Below are positions 1 through 8,652 of a stretch of 64,000 nt of DNA, one piece after another. A model generated the notes under the pieces. It worked only from the letters and a program-made list of their open reading frames with translations, was not told the origin of the DNA and searched no databases. Numbering within the stretch: position 1 is the stretch's first letter; each line of letters begins with the position of its first letter. A program made the translations under genes and the position numbers. Origin of the DNA: Streptomyces sp. NBC_01306 (GTDB lineage: Bacteria; Actinomycetota; Actinomycetes; Streptomycetales; Streptomycetaceae); NCBI RefSeq assembly GCF_026340465.1, contig NZ_JAPEPC010000001.1, positions 1,240,001 to 1,304,000 on the forward strand, in the 5' to 3' direction.

Positions 1-254
1 TCGCCGGCCTCGACCCCTTCGACGCCCTCGCCGACCTCGTCCACCACCCCGGCGGCGTCCAGCCCGACACCGGAGGGCAACTCGGTCGGATGGGCCCCCA
101 GGACCTGGCCTTCACGGACCCTCCAGTCGACGGGGTTCACACCCGCCGCCCGCACGGCGATACGTATCCGGCCGGGGCCCGCATGGGGCTCCTCGGCATC
201 TATGAGTTGCAGAACGTCCGGACCGCCGAACTCGGCGAAGCTCACTTTCTTCAT
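1..254 (-). CDS. NADP-dependent quinone oxidoreductase-like protein, N-terminal part (3' end outside window)
   Basis: Reverse-strand reading frame open from an ATG at 254 to the window edge. The peptide begins MKKVSFAEFGGPDVLQL and continues through AGVNPVDWRVREG to a GLDAAGVVDEVGEGVEG stretch. This is the usual GroES-like N-terminal domain of medium-chain zinc-independent alcohol dehydrogenase / quinone oxidoreductases, which reduce quinones or other carbonyls with NAD(P)H in the cytoplasm. Only about 84 residues are visible, so the nucleotide-binding domain cannot be checked. It is divergent from the TetR-type gene starting at 325, with a CTAAC-type inverted repeat between them, so that regulator probably controls it. 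The substrate is unknown. Confidence 0.85.
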   Translation of the reverse strand, partial: MKKVSFAEFGGPDVLQLIDAEEPHAGPGRIRIAVRAAGVNPVDWRVREGQVLGAHPTELPSGVGLDAAGVVDEVGEGVEGVEAG

Positions 255-270
255 GCGGTCGAACGTAGCA

Positions 271-281
271 CTAACCGTTAG
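271..281. promoter_or_regulatory. putative TetR operator between oxidoreductase and TetR gene
   Basis: CTAACCGTTAG is an 11-bp near-perfect inverted repeat (CTAAC / GTTAG arms). It sits 17 bp upstream of the reverse-strand start at 254 and 44 bp upstream of the forward TetR start at 325. Another GTTAG/TTTAAC element follows immediately. Position and symmetry fit an operator controlling both divergent genes. Binding is inferred. Confidence 0.45.
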
Positions 282-324
282 CGTTTAACAACGACTACGC
301 CTTTGTAACTGATAGCATCACGGC

Positions 325-894
325 ATGACCGAGCCGCCCGGACGCCGTGAGCGCAAGAAGGCCGCGACCCGCCAGAAGATCGCTGACACCGCCCTGCGGC
401 TGTTCCTGGAACGCGGGTACGACGCGGTGGGCATCCGCGATGTGGCCGCCGAGGCCGACGTGGCCGTCACCACGCTCTTCTCCCACTTCGCCTCGAAAGA
501 GGCCCTGGTGTTCGAGCGGGACGACGACTTCGAGCAACGCCTCATCCAGGCGGCCACGGGCCGGGCTCCGCACGAGCCGCTCATCCCTGCGCTGCGCCGC
601 GAGATCCTGGCCCTGGTGCGACATTGCACAGCGGACAGCGCCGCCCCGATCTGGCACATGGTGGACGGATCACCCGCCCTGCGGGAGTACGAGGAGTCGA
701 TGAGGCTGCGCCATGCGGAGTCGCTGGCAACAGCCATCGCCGCCGATCCCGGCCTGTCACGGACCACAACGGCCTGCCGGACGATCGCGAGGTTCGTGAT
801 CGACGCCTATTCACTGGCCCGCGAGGCGGCCGATCCGCAGGCCGCGGTGGACGAGATCTTCCGGATGATCGAGGCGGCCTGGGAGGTCACCTGA
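325..894 (+). CDS. TetR/AcrR family transcriptional regulator
   Basis: 189 residues, normal for the family. The N-terminal helix-turn-helix is clear: RRERKKAATRQKIADTALRL, then GYDAVGIRDVAAEADVAVTT and LFSHFASKEAL, the classical TetR_N signature at about residues 10-60. The remaining ~130 residues are the helical ligand-binding/dimerisation domain and do not reveal the ligand. The gene is divergent from the quinone oxidoreductase at the left edge, with a short inverted repeat between them, so it most likely represses that gene and itself. No other partner is adjacent. ATG at 325 puts the helix-turn-helix at the expected distance from the N-terminus. Confidence 0.9.
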   Translation: MTEPPGRRERKKAATRQKIADTALRLFLERGYDAVGIRDVAAEADVAVTTLFSHFASKEALVFERDDDFEQRLIQAATGRAPHEPLIPALRREILALVRHCTADSAAPIWHMVDGSPALREYEESMRLRHAESLATAIAADPGLSRTTTACRTIARFVIDAYSLAREAADPQAAVDEIFRMIEAAWEVT

Positions 895-1099
895 CCTTCC
901 CGCGCTTTCCGGACCGGGTGCCCGGCACCGGGCATCCGGGACCGGGACCGCACCGGGACATCAGAAAAGCAGAAAATAAAAAGACGGCACGGGGCTGAGC
1001 GGCGAATCCGACAGGACGGATACGGCAGGACGGATACGGCAGAGGGAAAAGCCGAAATCCCCCGCCCCTTTATCCCCTCCGCTGTATACGGCAGCACTG

Positions 1100-1777
1100 T
1101 TAATCAGTGATGCCCGCAATGTTTACAGCATGTTGCGAATCCCTCACGCGCCCCTGCTTCCGCAGCCGGTGCGCCGCCATGGCGCGTTCGGCGTGCACCG
1201 CGGTCAGAGCGCGGGCCCGCTCCGCGTCGCCGCGCGCCACCGCGTCCACGATCGAGCCGTGCTCGGCCCAGGACACGACAGGAAGGGCCGGCTGGTCGAC
1301 CGCGTACATCCAGCTGATCTTCTGCCGCAGCTGACCGAGCAGCGTGGTCAGCGCCGAACTGCCCGACGCCTGCGCCAGCGTCTCGTGGAACCAGCCGCCG
1401 AGCGACCGCAGATCCTCGCCCTGGCCGCGCCCGGCCCGCTCCTGCCCCAGCCTGACCAGGCCGCGGAGCACCTTCAGATGGGCTTCGGTCCGCCACTGGG
1501 CGGCGCGCGCCGCACCCATCGGCTCCAGCAGTATCCGTATCTCCAGCAGGTCGGCCGCCTCCCGCTCGGTCGGCTCGGCGACACAGGCGCCCGCGTGCCG
1601 GCGGGTGACCACGAACCCCTCGGATTCCAGGGTCCGCAGGGCTTCGCGGACCGGGACACGGGAGACGCCGTACCGGCGCGCGAGCACCTCCTCGGTCAGC
1701 CGGCCGCCCCGCTCGTACACCCCCGAGATGATGTCGTCCCGGATTGCCGTGCATACCGAATGTGCGGGAACGCGCAT
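1100..1777 (-). CDS. GntR family transcriptional regulator (FCD/FadR subfamily)
   Basis: 225 residues. Residues 1-70 are a winged helix of GntR type (TAIRDDIISGVYERGG, then YGVSRVPVREALRTLESEGF and a wing ending in AGACVAEP). The rest is an all-helical FCD ligand domain starting about residue 75 (LLEIRILLEPMGAARAAQW), with histidines suited to metal/carboxylate binding. FCD regulators usually sense small organic acids or sugar acids. No metabolic gene is adjacent, since the downstream neighbour is a TetR gene on the other strand, so the target is unknown. A perfect 16-bp palindrome about 110 bp upstream of the start (1888-1903) could be its own operator. ATG at 1777 is the start nearest the winged helix. 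Confidence 0.9.
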   Translation of the reverse strand: MRVPAHSVCTAIRDDIISGVYERGGRLTEEVLARRYGVSRVPVREALRTLESEGFVVTRRHAGACVAEPTEREAADLLEIRILLEPMGAARAAQWRTEAHLKVLRGLVRLGQERAGRGQGEDLRSLGGWFHETLAQASGSSALTTLLGQLRQKISWMYAVDQPALPVVSWAEHGSIVDAVARGDAERARALTAVHAERAMAAHRLRKQGRVRDSQHAVNIAGITD

Positions 1778-1887
1778 GACCGAACCTCCGCATCGACGCC
1801 CGCATATCGCGGTCTGTGCACACCTGTGCGGCGACTCTATGGCAGGGCATGTTAATTCCCGAAGGCCCCCGGTAAATCATGGATATC

Positions 1888-1903
1888 TTTTGGCCGGCCA
1901 AAA
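1888..1903. promoter_or_regulatory. perfect 16-bp palindrome upstream of GntR gene
   Basis: TTTTGGCCGGCCAAAA is fully self-complementary with AT-rich ends, which is unusual in this GC-rich background. It lies between the GntR start (1777) and the M23 peptidase terminator (1959-1993). It may be an operator for the GntR gene. It lacks a loop, so it is less likely to be a terminator. Confidence 0.4.
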
Positions 1904-1958
1904 ACCGGACGTACGAACACCCGGCGCGAGGAAAATACCCGTGCGAACCCCGGAACGC

Positions 1959-1993
1959 GTGTGGCCCCGGCGCGACGAGCGCCGGGGCCACAC
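1959..1993 (-). terminator. hairpin terminator after M23 peptidase
   Basis: 15-bp perfect inverted repeat (GTGTGGCCCCGGCGC and its complement) around a 5-nt loop, starting 14 nt past the peptidase stop codon. There is no U-tract, as is common for Streptomyces terminators. It would also protect the GntR gene from read-through. Confidence 0.75.
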
Positions 1994-2006
1994 GGGACAG
2001 CCGGGT

Positions 2007-2768
2007 TCAGACCTTGACGCCGTGCGAGCGCAGATACGCGACGGGATCGATGTCCGAGCCGTAGTCGGGGCCCGTGCGGGCCTCGAAGTGGAGGTGCGGG
2101 CCCGTGGCGTTGCCGGTGGCGCCGGAGAGTGCGATCTGCTGGTCCGATGTGACGGACTGGCCGACCGAGACGCCGATGGATGAGAGGTGGCCGTACTGCG
2201 TGTACGTGCCGTCGTGCATCCGGATGACGATGTTGTTGCCGTACGCGCCGCCCCAGCCGGCCTCCACGACCGTGCCCGCGCCGACGGCGTGGACCGGGGT
2301 GCCGCTCGCGGCGTGGAAGTCGATGCCGGTGTGGCTGCCGGACGACCAGAGGCTGCCGCCGGTCTTGTAGCCGGTGGAGACATACGAGTTGGCGACCGGG
2401 GCCACATAGGCGTTGAGGCGCTTGCGGGCAGCGGCCCGGGCCGCGCGCTGTTCGGCCGCCTTCTTGGCCTCGCGCTCGGCCTTCGCCTTCGCGGCTGCCG
2501 CCTCGGCCCTGGCCTTCGCCACGGCCTCGTGCTGCTGTGCGGTGGCCTGGGCGGCTATCTCGTCGGCCACGGTGTCACCGACGAGGATGGTCCGGTCGAG
2601 ACGGACTTCCTGCGCCGTGGAGACCGTCGCGCTGTCGGCCATCGCCGGGGAGGCGAGGGTGCCGACGACACCGGCCGTGGCGAGGGTGGCGACTCCGGCG
2701 ACGCCCGCGGTCCTGCGGGTCAGGCGCTTCGGGCCACGGTGCTTGCCGGTAGGGCGGCTGAACGCCAT
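2007..2768 (-). CDS. secreted M23-family cell-wall metallopeptidase
   Basis: 253 residues. The N-terminus is basic (KHRGPKRLTRR) followed by a hydrophobic segment and an ASPAMA-type signal peptidase site at about residue 44, so the protein is exported. Residues ~75-125 are an Ala/Lys/Glu-rich coiled coil. The C-terminal ~120 residues form the LytM/M23 fold: SGSHTGIDFHAASGTPVHA carries the first zinc ligands (HxxxD) and GPHLHFE the HxH motif. The family cuts glycine- or D-Ala-containing peptidoglycan cross-links, so a role in wall remodelling during growth, sporulation or resuscitation is likely. The leader contains a c-di-AMP riboswitch, which in actinomycetes typically controls wall hydrolases. 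It is a single-gene unit ended by the hairpin at 1959-1993. Confidence 0.92.
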   Translation of the reverse strand: MAFSRPTGKHRGPKRLTRRTAGVAGVATLATAGVVGTLASPAMADSATVSTAQEVRLDRTILVGDTVADEIAAQATAQQHEAVAKARAEAAAAKAKAEREAKKAAEQRAARAAARKRLNAYVAPVANSYVSTGYKTGGSLWSSGSHTGIDFHAASGTPVHAVGAGTVVEAGWGGAYGNNIVIRMHDGTYTQYGHLSSIGVSVGQSVTSDQQIALSGATGNATGPHLHFEARTGPDYGSDIDPVAYLRSHGVKV

Positions 2769-2785
2769 GAAGGGGCTGGTCCTTT

Positions 2786-2932
2786 CCTTCCCTCTCGCCT
2801 ACCGGGTTAGCTGACGGGTTCGGAGCAGGAAGGTCTCCTACGGGCCCGCCCCTGCGGAGCGGCCCCGATTCACCCCAGGGACTGAGTGGGTCCCCGGCTC
2901 CCCGGGCTCGCGCCTGACGGGGACTCGGCGAT
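2786..2932 (-). ncRNA. c-di-AMP (ydaO/yuaA-type) riboswitch
   Basis: On the reverse strand the leader of the M23 peptidase contains the hallmark ydaO blocks in order: GCCGGGGACCCACTCAG, CTGGGGTGAATCGGG, GTAGGAGACCTTCCTGCTCC, GAACCCGTCAGCTAACC and GGTAGGCGAGAGGGAAGG, ending 17 nt upstream of the ATG at 2768. This class binds cyclic di-AMP and usually turns expression off. Boundaries are approximate, mainly at the 5' end, where P1 and peripheral helices vary. Confidence 0.9.
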
Positions 2933-3123
2933 CGCTGCCCGGCGCCGCGGTTGCGGCTTACGTCCGACGGACAGCGAGTGTGACGGTAAGTGGTCCGTCC
3001 TGGTTGCGCCAAACAGACGGCGGATTTTGTCGCACATCCCACAGACGCACATCCCACAGACGCCAACCCGCAGGCGTACACAGCCACGCGTCCCGGAGGC
3101 CCGCACGCCCCCGGCATGCAGTC

Positions 3124-3158
3124 GGGGCCCCGGTGGACGAACTGCCCACCGGGGCCCC
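3124..3158 (-). terminator. hairpin terminator after M16 peptidase operon
   Basis: GGGGCCCCGGTGG and its exact complement (13 bp) flank a 9-nt loop, 44 nt beyond the stop of the 3202-4593 gene. The stem is very GC-rich and has no U-run. Confidence 0.65.
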
Positions 3159-3201
3159 GCAGATCCGGTCCGGCCGCCCGGTGCCCCGGAGCGGCCGGGA
3201 C

Positions 3202-4593
3202 TCAGCTCTCGACCACGGTCACTTCGCCGATGCCCAGCGCCCTGACCGGCTCCACGATCTGCGCGGCGTCCCCCACCAGGACCGTCACCAGCCGGTCGGC
3301 GGGGAAGGCGGAGACCACGGCGGCGGTCGCCTCGACCGTGCCGGTCGCGGCGAGGCGCGCGTACAGCTGTGCCTGGAAGTCGTCCGGCAGGTGCTGCTCG
3401 ACCTGATCGGCGAGCGTGGCCGCGACCGCGGCGGCCGTCTCGTACTTCAGCGGGGCGACGCCCACCAGGTTCTGTACGGCGATGTCCCGCTCGGTGTCGG
3501 TCAGCCCGCCCGCGGCCAGCGTCCTGAGGACCTTCCAGAGGTCGTCGAGCGCGGGGCCCGTCGACTCGGTGTCCACCGAACCGCTGATGGCGAGCATGGC
3601 GGCGCCGGTGCCGTCGGGGGCGGAGCGGAGCACCTGGCTGAAGGCCCGCACGCCGTAGGTATAGCCCTTCTCCTCGCGCAGAACGCGGTCCAGACGGGAG
3701 GTGAGCGTGCCGCCCAGGCAGTACGTGCCGAGGATCTGGGCCGGCCAGACACGGTCGTGCCGGTCGGCGCCGATCCGGCCGATCAGCAGCTGGGTCTGGA
3801 CCGCTCCCGGCCGGTCCACGACGATCACCCGGCCGGTGTCGTCCGCGGTGATCGGGGGCACCGGCCGGGGCGTGCCCGCGTTGCCCTTCCACTCGCCGAG
3901 GCTCTCGGCGAGCACCGCGTCCAGGTCGGTCCCCGCCAGGTCGCCGACGACCACGGCGGTGGCGGTCGCCGGCCGGACGTAGGCGTCGTAGAAGGCGCGG
4001 ACGGCGGCCGCGTCGATGCGCGCCACCGTCTCCTCGGTGCCCTGGCGCGGACGCGACATGCGCGCGGTGGCCGGGAAGAGCTCCTTGGAGAGCTGCTTGG
4101 CCGCGCGGCGGGCCGGGTTGGCCAGCTCGTGCGGGATCTCGTCCAGCCGGTTGCCCACGATCCGCTCGACCTCGCTCGGGGCGAAGGCGGGCGCCCGCAG
4201 TGCGTCGGCGAGCAGACCGAGCGCCTTGGGCAGCCGGGAGACCGGCACTTCGAGGGAGACCCGGACGCCGGGGTGGTCGGCGTGCGCGTCGAGGGTGGCG
4301 CCGCAGCGCTCCAGCTCGGCGGCGAACTCCTCCGCGCTGTGCTTGTCGGTGCCCTCGGAGAGCGCCCTCGCCATGATCGTGGCGATGCCGTCGAGCCCCT
4401 CGGGCTCGGCGTCCAGCGGGGCGTCGAGGCTGATCTCGACCGCGACGACCTGCTGTCCGGGACGGTGGCAGCGCAGCACCGTCAGGCCGTTGGGCAGGGT
4501 GGAGCGCTCGGGGGCCGGGAAGGCCCAGGGCCTGGGCGCACCCGCCTGGGGCTGCGGGTGGAAGGCCATCATCACGGCCGCGGGGTCGGTCAC
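3202..4593 (-). CDS. M16-family peptidase-like protein, non-catalytic subunit
   Basis: 463 residues, the size of a two-domain insulinase/processing-peptidase subunit. The N-terminal domain matches M16 (RSTLPNGLTVLRCHRPGQQ, then VVAVEISLDAPLDAEPEGLDG), but where catalytic members have HxxEH this protein reads ATIMARALSEGT, so the zinc site is missing. The C-terminal domain keeps the substrate-holding region typical of the inactive partner (EKGYTYGVRAFSQVLR, with the conserved Arg/Tyr pair). It overlaps the upstream active M16 gene by 4 nt (ATGA), so the two are co-translated and probably form a heterodimer like mitochondrial MPP alpha/beta. No signal peptide is visible, so it is likely cytoplasmic. 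Substrate unknown. Confidence 0.9.
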   Translation of the reverse strand: MTDPAAVMMAFHPQPQAGAPRPWAFPAPERSTLPNGLTVLRCHRPGQQVVAVEISLDAPLDAEPEGLDGIATIMARALSEGTDKHSAEEFAAELERCGATLDAHADHPGVRVSLEVPVSRLPKALGLLADALRAPAFAPSEVERIVGNRLDEIPHELANPARRAAKQLSKELFPATARMSRPRQGTEETVARIDAAAVRAFYDAYVRPATATAVVVGDLAGTDLDAVLAESLGEWKGNAGTPRPVPPITADDTGRVIVVDRPGAVQTQLLIGRIGADRHDRVWPAQILGTYCLGGTLTSRLDRVLREEKGYTYGVRAFSQVLRSAPDGTGAAMLAISGSVDTESTGPALDDLWKVLRTLAAGGLTDTERDIAVQNLVGVAPLKYETAAAVAATLADQVEQHLPDDFQAQLYARLAATGTVEATAAVVSAFPADRLVTVLVGDAAQIVEPVRALGIGEVTVVES

Positions 4594-5993
4594 TGGTCCG
4601 CCTCTGTGCTCTGGGTGGCTGCGGTGGTCGCGGTGGCTGCGGTGGCCTCGTCGGACGCGCCGTCCGCACTGGTCTCTTCGGGCTCATCGGCGGTGGCGGG
4701 CTCGTACACCAGCACAGCCCGGTTGTCGGGACGCAGCCGGGCCTTGGCGACCTGCTGCACCTCTTCGGCGGTGATGTCCAGCACCCGGCCCACAGCGGTC
4801 AGCGCCAGCTGCGGGTCGCCGAACAGCACGGCGTACCTGCACAGTTCGTCGGCACGGCCGGCGACCGTACCGAGCCGGTCGAGCCACTCGCGCTCCAGCT
4901 GGGCCTGCGCGCGCTCCATCTCCTCGGCCGTGGGGCCTTCGGCGGCGAAGCGGGCCAGCTCCTCGTCGACGGCCGCCTCGATCTGCGGGACCTCGACACC
5001 GCCCGACGTCTTGACGTCCAGCCAGCCGAGCGAGGGGGCGCCGGAGAGCCGCAGCATGCCGAAGCCCGCGGCGACCGCCGTACGGTCCCGGCGCACCAGC
5101 CTGTTGTGGAGCAGCGACGACTCGCCGCCGCCCAGGATGGTCAGCGCGATGTCCGCCGCGTCGCACGCGCGGGTGCCGTCCTCGGGGAGCCGGTAGGCGG
5201 CCATCAGGGCACGCGAGGGCACCTCCTCGTACAGCTCCTCGCGCACCTCACCGCCGAGGGTGTCGGGCAGCGAGCCGTCCCGCGGCGGCTGCTTGCCGTC
5301 GTGGGAGGGGATGGTGCCGAAGTACTTCTCGACCCAGGCGAGCGTCTGCTCCGGGTCGATGTCGCCGACGACCGACAGCACGGCGTTGTTGGGTGCGTAG
5401 TTCGTACGGAAGAACGCGCGGGCGTCCTCCAGCGTCGCCGCGTCCAGGTCGGCCATGGAGCCGATCGGCGTGTGGTGGTATGGGTGGCCCTCGGGGTAGG
5501 AGAGGGCGGTCAGCTTCTCGAACGCGGTGCCGTACGGCACGTTGTCGTAGCGCTGGCGCCGCTCGTTCTTGACGACGTCCCGCTGGTTCTCCATGGACTC
5601 CTCGTCGAGCGCGGCGAGGAGGGAGCCCATCCGGTCGGCTTCGAGCCAGAGCGCCAACTCCAGCTGGTGCGTGGGCATCGTCTCGAAGTAGTTGGTGCGC
5701 TCGAAGCTGGTGGTGCCGTTGAGCGAGCCCCCGGCCCCCTGTACCAGCTCGAAGTGGCCGTTGCCCCGGACCTGTCCGGAGCCCTGGAACATCAGGTGCT
5801 CGAAGAGGTGGGCGAGTCCGGTACGCCCCTTGACCTCGTGGCGTGAACCGACGTCGTACCAGAGGCAGACCGCGGCGACCGGGGTCAGGTGGTCCTCGGA
5901 GAGCACCACCCGCAGGCCGTTGGCCAGCCGGTGCTCGGTCGCTGTCAGGCCGCCGGAACCGGCCTCGGCTGTGGCCGTGTGACCCATGGGCAT
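4590..5993 (-). CDS. M16-family zinc metallopeptidase, catalytic subunit
   Basis: 467 residues. The inverted zinc motif HLFEH is at about residues 62-66 (GLAHLFEHLMF), with the usual downstream NERRQRYDN region and a second M16 domain (RALMAAYRLPEDG, then LGGGESSLLHNRLVRRD). It therefore cleaves peptides, with the adjacent inactive M16 protein as probable partner. The start chosen is the ATG at 5993, preceded by AAGGGA at suitable spacing; an ATG two codons later is possible, and longer upstream reading lacks M16 homology. The reading frame runs by ATGA overlap into the second subunit. The acidic/Ala-Thr C-terminal tail (ETSADGASDEATAATATT) is a low-complexity extension. It is divergent from topoisomerase IV subunit A. 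Confidence 0.92.
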   Translation of the reverse strand: MPMGHTATAEAGSGGLTATEHRLANGLRVVLSEDHLTPVAAVCLWYDVGSRHEVKGRTGLAHLFEHLMFQGSGQVRGNGHFELVQGAGGSLNGTTSFERTNYFETMPTHQLELALWLEADRMGSLLAALDEESMENQRDVVKNERRQRYDNVPYGTAFEKLTALSYPEGHPYHHTPIGSMADLDAATLEDARAFFRTNYAPNNAVLSVVGDIDPEQTLAWVEKYFGTIPSHDGKQPPRDGSLPDTLGGEVREELYEEVPSRALMAAYRLPEDGTRACDAADIALTILGGGESSLLHNRLVRRDRTAVAAGFGMLRLSGAPSLGWLDVKTSGGVEVPQIEAAVDEELARFAAEGPTAEEMERAQAQLEREWLDRLGTVAGRADELCRYAVLFGDPQLALTAVGRVLDITAEEVQQVAKARLRPDNRAVLVYEPATADEPEETSADGASDEATAATATTAATQSTEADQ

Positions 5994-6174
5994 GTACGTC
6001 CCTTCGATCGCGTGTGTTGACCGCGTTGAAATGCAGTCCTGCCACTGTATGCAAGCCCGCCGACAGCCGGCAGCCATCCCGGTGTGCACGGGTCGCGGTC
6101 GGTGTTGTCAGTGGGACAGTCCACAATGGTCGGCGTCAGTACCGGACCAGGCACGTGAAGGAGCCGCAGCAGCG

Positions 6175-8622
6175 ATGGCCCGCCGCAGCACGAAGACCCC
6201 GCCGCCGGAGGACTTCGAGGAGAAGATTCTCGACATCGACGTGGTCGATGAAATGCAGGGCTCCTTCCTGGAGTACGCGTACTCGGTGATCTACTCACGG
6301 GCCCTGCCGGACGCCCGTGACGGCATGAAGCCCGTACACCGGCGCATTCTCTACCAGATGAACGAGATGGGGCTGCGGCCCGACCGCAGCTATGTGAAGT
6401 GCGCCCGTGTCGTCGGCGAGGTCATGGGCAAGCTGCACCCGCACGGCGACGCGTCGATCTACGACGCCCTGGTGCGGCTCTCGCAGCCCTTCTCCATGCG
6501 GCTCCCGCTGGTCGACGGACACGGCAACTTCGGCTCGCTCGGCAATGACGACCCGCCGGCCGCGATGCGGTACACCGAGTGCCGGATGGCTGACGCCACG
6601 TCGCTGATGACCGAGTCGATCGACGAGAGCACCGTCGACTTCGAGCCCAACTACGACGGCCAGGAGCGCGAGCCCGTCGTGCTCCCGGCCGCCTATCCGA
6701 ACCTGCTGGTCAACGGCTCGTCCGGGATCGCGGTCGGCATGGCGACCAATATGCCCCCGCACAATCTGGGCGAGATCATCGCGGCGGCCCGCCATCTGAT
6801 CAAGCACCCGGGCGCCGACCTCGACACCCTGATGCGCTTCGTGCCGGGCCCCGACCTGCCGACCGGCGGCCGGATCGTGGGTCTTGACGGGATCAGGGAC
6901 GCCTACGAGCGCGGGCGCGGCACCTTCAAGATCCGCGCGACGGCCACGGTGGAGGACGTCACCCCGCGCCGCAAGGGCATCGTCGTCACCGAACTGCCCT
7001 TCGCGGTCGGGCCGGAGAAGGTCCGCGCCAAGATCAAGGACCTGGTGGCATCGAAGAAGCTCCAGGGCATCGCCGACCTGAAGGACCTCACGGACCGGGC
7101 GCACGGACTGCGGCTGGTCATCGAGATCAAGAACGGCTTCGTGCCCGAGGCCGTGCTCGAACAGCTCTACAAGCTCACCCCGATGGAGGAGTCCTTCGGG
7201 ATCAACAACGTGGCGCTGGTCGACGGACAGCCGCTGACGCTGGGCCTCAAGGAGCTGCTGGAGGTCTATCTCGACCACCGCTTCACGGTCGTCAGGCGGC
7301 GCAGCGAGTTCCGCAGGACCAAGCGGCAGGACCGGCTGCACCTGGTGCTCGGCCTGCTCGTGGCGCTGCTCGACATCGACGAGGTCATCCGTCTCATCCG
7401 GTCGAGCGACAACTCGGCGCAGGCCAAGGAGCGGCTGATCTCGCACTTCTCGCTGAGTGAGATCCAGACGCAGTACATCCTGGACACTCCGCTGCGCCGG
7501 CTCACCAAGTTCGACCGGATCGAGCTGGAGAGCGAGCGCGACCGCCTGAACGAGGAGATCGAGGAGCTGACCCGGATCCTGGAGTCCGACGCGGAGCTGC
7601 GCAAGCTGGTCTCGGGCGAACTGGCCGCGGTGGCGAAGAAGTTCTCCACCGACCGCCGCACGGTGCTGCTGGAGTCGGCGGGCACCCCGGTCGCCGCGGC
7701 CTCGCTGGAGGTCGCCGACGACCCGTGCCGGGTACTGCTGTCGTCCACGGGGCTCCTGGCGCGTACGGCCACCGCCGACGCGCTCAGCACGGAGGGCCAG
7801 AAGCGCACCAAGCACGATGTGGTGGTCTCGGCCGTACCTGCGACCGCGCGGGGCGACATCGGTGTGGTGACGTCGGCCGGGCGGCTGCTGCGGCTCGCCG
7901 TGATCGACCTGCCCCAGCTGCCGGACACCGCGGCCGCGCCCAGCCTGGCGGGCGGCGCGCAGATCGCGGAGTTCGTCTCGCTCGCCGACGGTGAGGAGGT
8001 CGTCTGCCTCACCACGGTCGACGAGTCGTCACCAGGTCTGGCGATCGGCACCGAACAGGGCATCGTCAAGCGGGTGGTGCCCGACTACCCGGCCCACAAG
8101 GACGAGTTGGAGGTCATCGGCCTCCGGGACGGTGACCGGATCGTCGGCGCGGCCGAACTGCGCACCGGTGACGAGGACCTGGTCTTCATCACGGACGACG
8201 CGCAGCTGCTGCGCTACCCGGCCGGGCAGGTCAGGCCGCAGGGACGCCCGGCGGGCGGTATGGCAGGCGTCAAGCTGTCCGACGGGGCCAAGGTGATCTC
8301 GTTCACCGCGGTGGATCCGGCGGCGGGCGCGATGGTCTTCACGGTCGCGGGCTCGCACGGCACGCTGGACGACTCGGTGCGTACGGCGAAGCTGACCCCG
8401 TTCGACCAGTACCCGCGCAAGGGCCGGGCGACCGGCGGGGTGCGCTGCCAGCGCTTCCTGAAGGGCGAGGACCTGCTGGTGCTCGCCTGGGCGGGAGAGA
8501 CCCCGGTACGGGCCGCCGCCGCGAACGGCGCCCCGGCCGAACTGCCCGACCCCGACCCGCGCCGCGACGGCTCGGGCCTGCCGCTCACCTCGGCGGTGGC
8601 GAAGCTCGCGGGGCCGGTCTAG
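6175..8622 (+). CDS. parC: DNA topoisomerase IV subunit A (type IIA, GyrA/ParC family)
   Basis: 815 residues. The breakage-reunion domain is unmistakable: [52 protein letters not shown], and the active-site tyrosine in [10 protein letters not shown] (about Tyr133). It forms the transient 5'-phosphotyrosyl DNA gate, and with the ATPase subunit at 26840-28960 it relaxes and decatenates daughter chromosomes. The C-terminal third is a beta-pinwheel of repeated blades, and no perfect GyrA box (QRRGGKG) is visible, which supports topoisomerase IV rather than gyrase. The start is the ATG at 6175 after GAAGGAGC; the open frame extends upstream only through non-homologous sequence. Convergent with the CobW gene, 30 nt apart. 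Confidence 0.93.
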   Translation: MARRSTKTPPPEDFEEKILDIDVVDEMQGSFLEYAYSVIYSRALPDARDGMKPVHRRILYQMNEMGLRPDRSYVKCARVVGEVMGKLHPHGDASIYDALVRLSQPFSMRLPLVDGHGNFGSLGNDDPPAAMRYTECRMADATSLMTESIDESTVDFEPNYDGQEREPVVLPAAYPNLLVNGSSGIAVGMATNMPPHNLGEIIAAARHLIKHPGADLDTLMRFVPGPDLPTGGRIVGLDGIRDAYERGRGTFKIRATATVEDVTPRRKGIVVTELPFAVGPEKVRAKIKDLVASKKLQGIADLKDLTDRAHGLRLVIEIKNGFVPEAVLEQLYKLTPMEESFGINNVALVDGQPLTLGLKELLEVYLDHRFTVVRRRSEFRRTKRQDRLHLVLGLLVALLDIDEVIRLIRSSDNSAQAKERLISHFSLSEIQTQYILDTPLRRLTKFDRIELESERDRLNEEIEELTRILESDAELRKLVSGELAAVAKKFSTDRRTVLLESAGTPVAAASLEVADDPCRVLLSSTGLLARTATADALSTEGQKRTKHDVVVSAVPATARGDIGVVTSAGRLLRLAVIDLPQLPDTAAAPSLAGGAQIAEFVSLADGEEVVCLTTVDESSPGLAIGTEQGIVKRVVPDYPAHKDELEVIGLRDGDRIVGAAELRTGDEDLVFITDDAQLLRYPAGQVRPQGRPAGGMAGVKLSDGAKVISFTAVDPAAGAMVFTVAGSHGTLDDSVRTAKLTPFDQYPRKGRATGGVRCQRFLKGEDLLVLAWAGETPVRAAAANGAPAELPDPDPRRDGSGLPLTSAVAKLAGPV

Positions 8623-8652
8623 CCCGGACCCGCACATCGGCCGCGCCGGTGT

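Noticed and set aside
2980..5196. 738-codon forward frame opposite the M16 peptidases
   Set aside because: Antisense to two proteins with M16 motifs; no RBS or domain support.
8623..8652. Terminator between the converging parC and CobW genes
   Set aside because: Only 30 nt separate the genes, and no convincing stem-loop is present in them.
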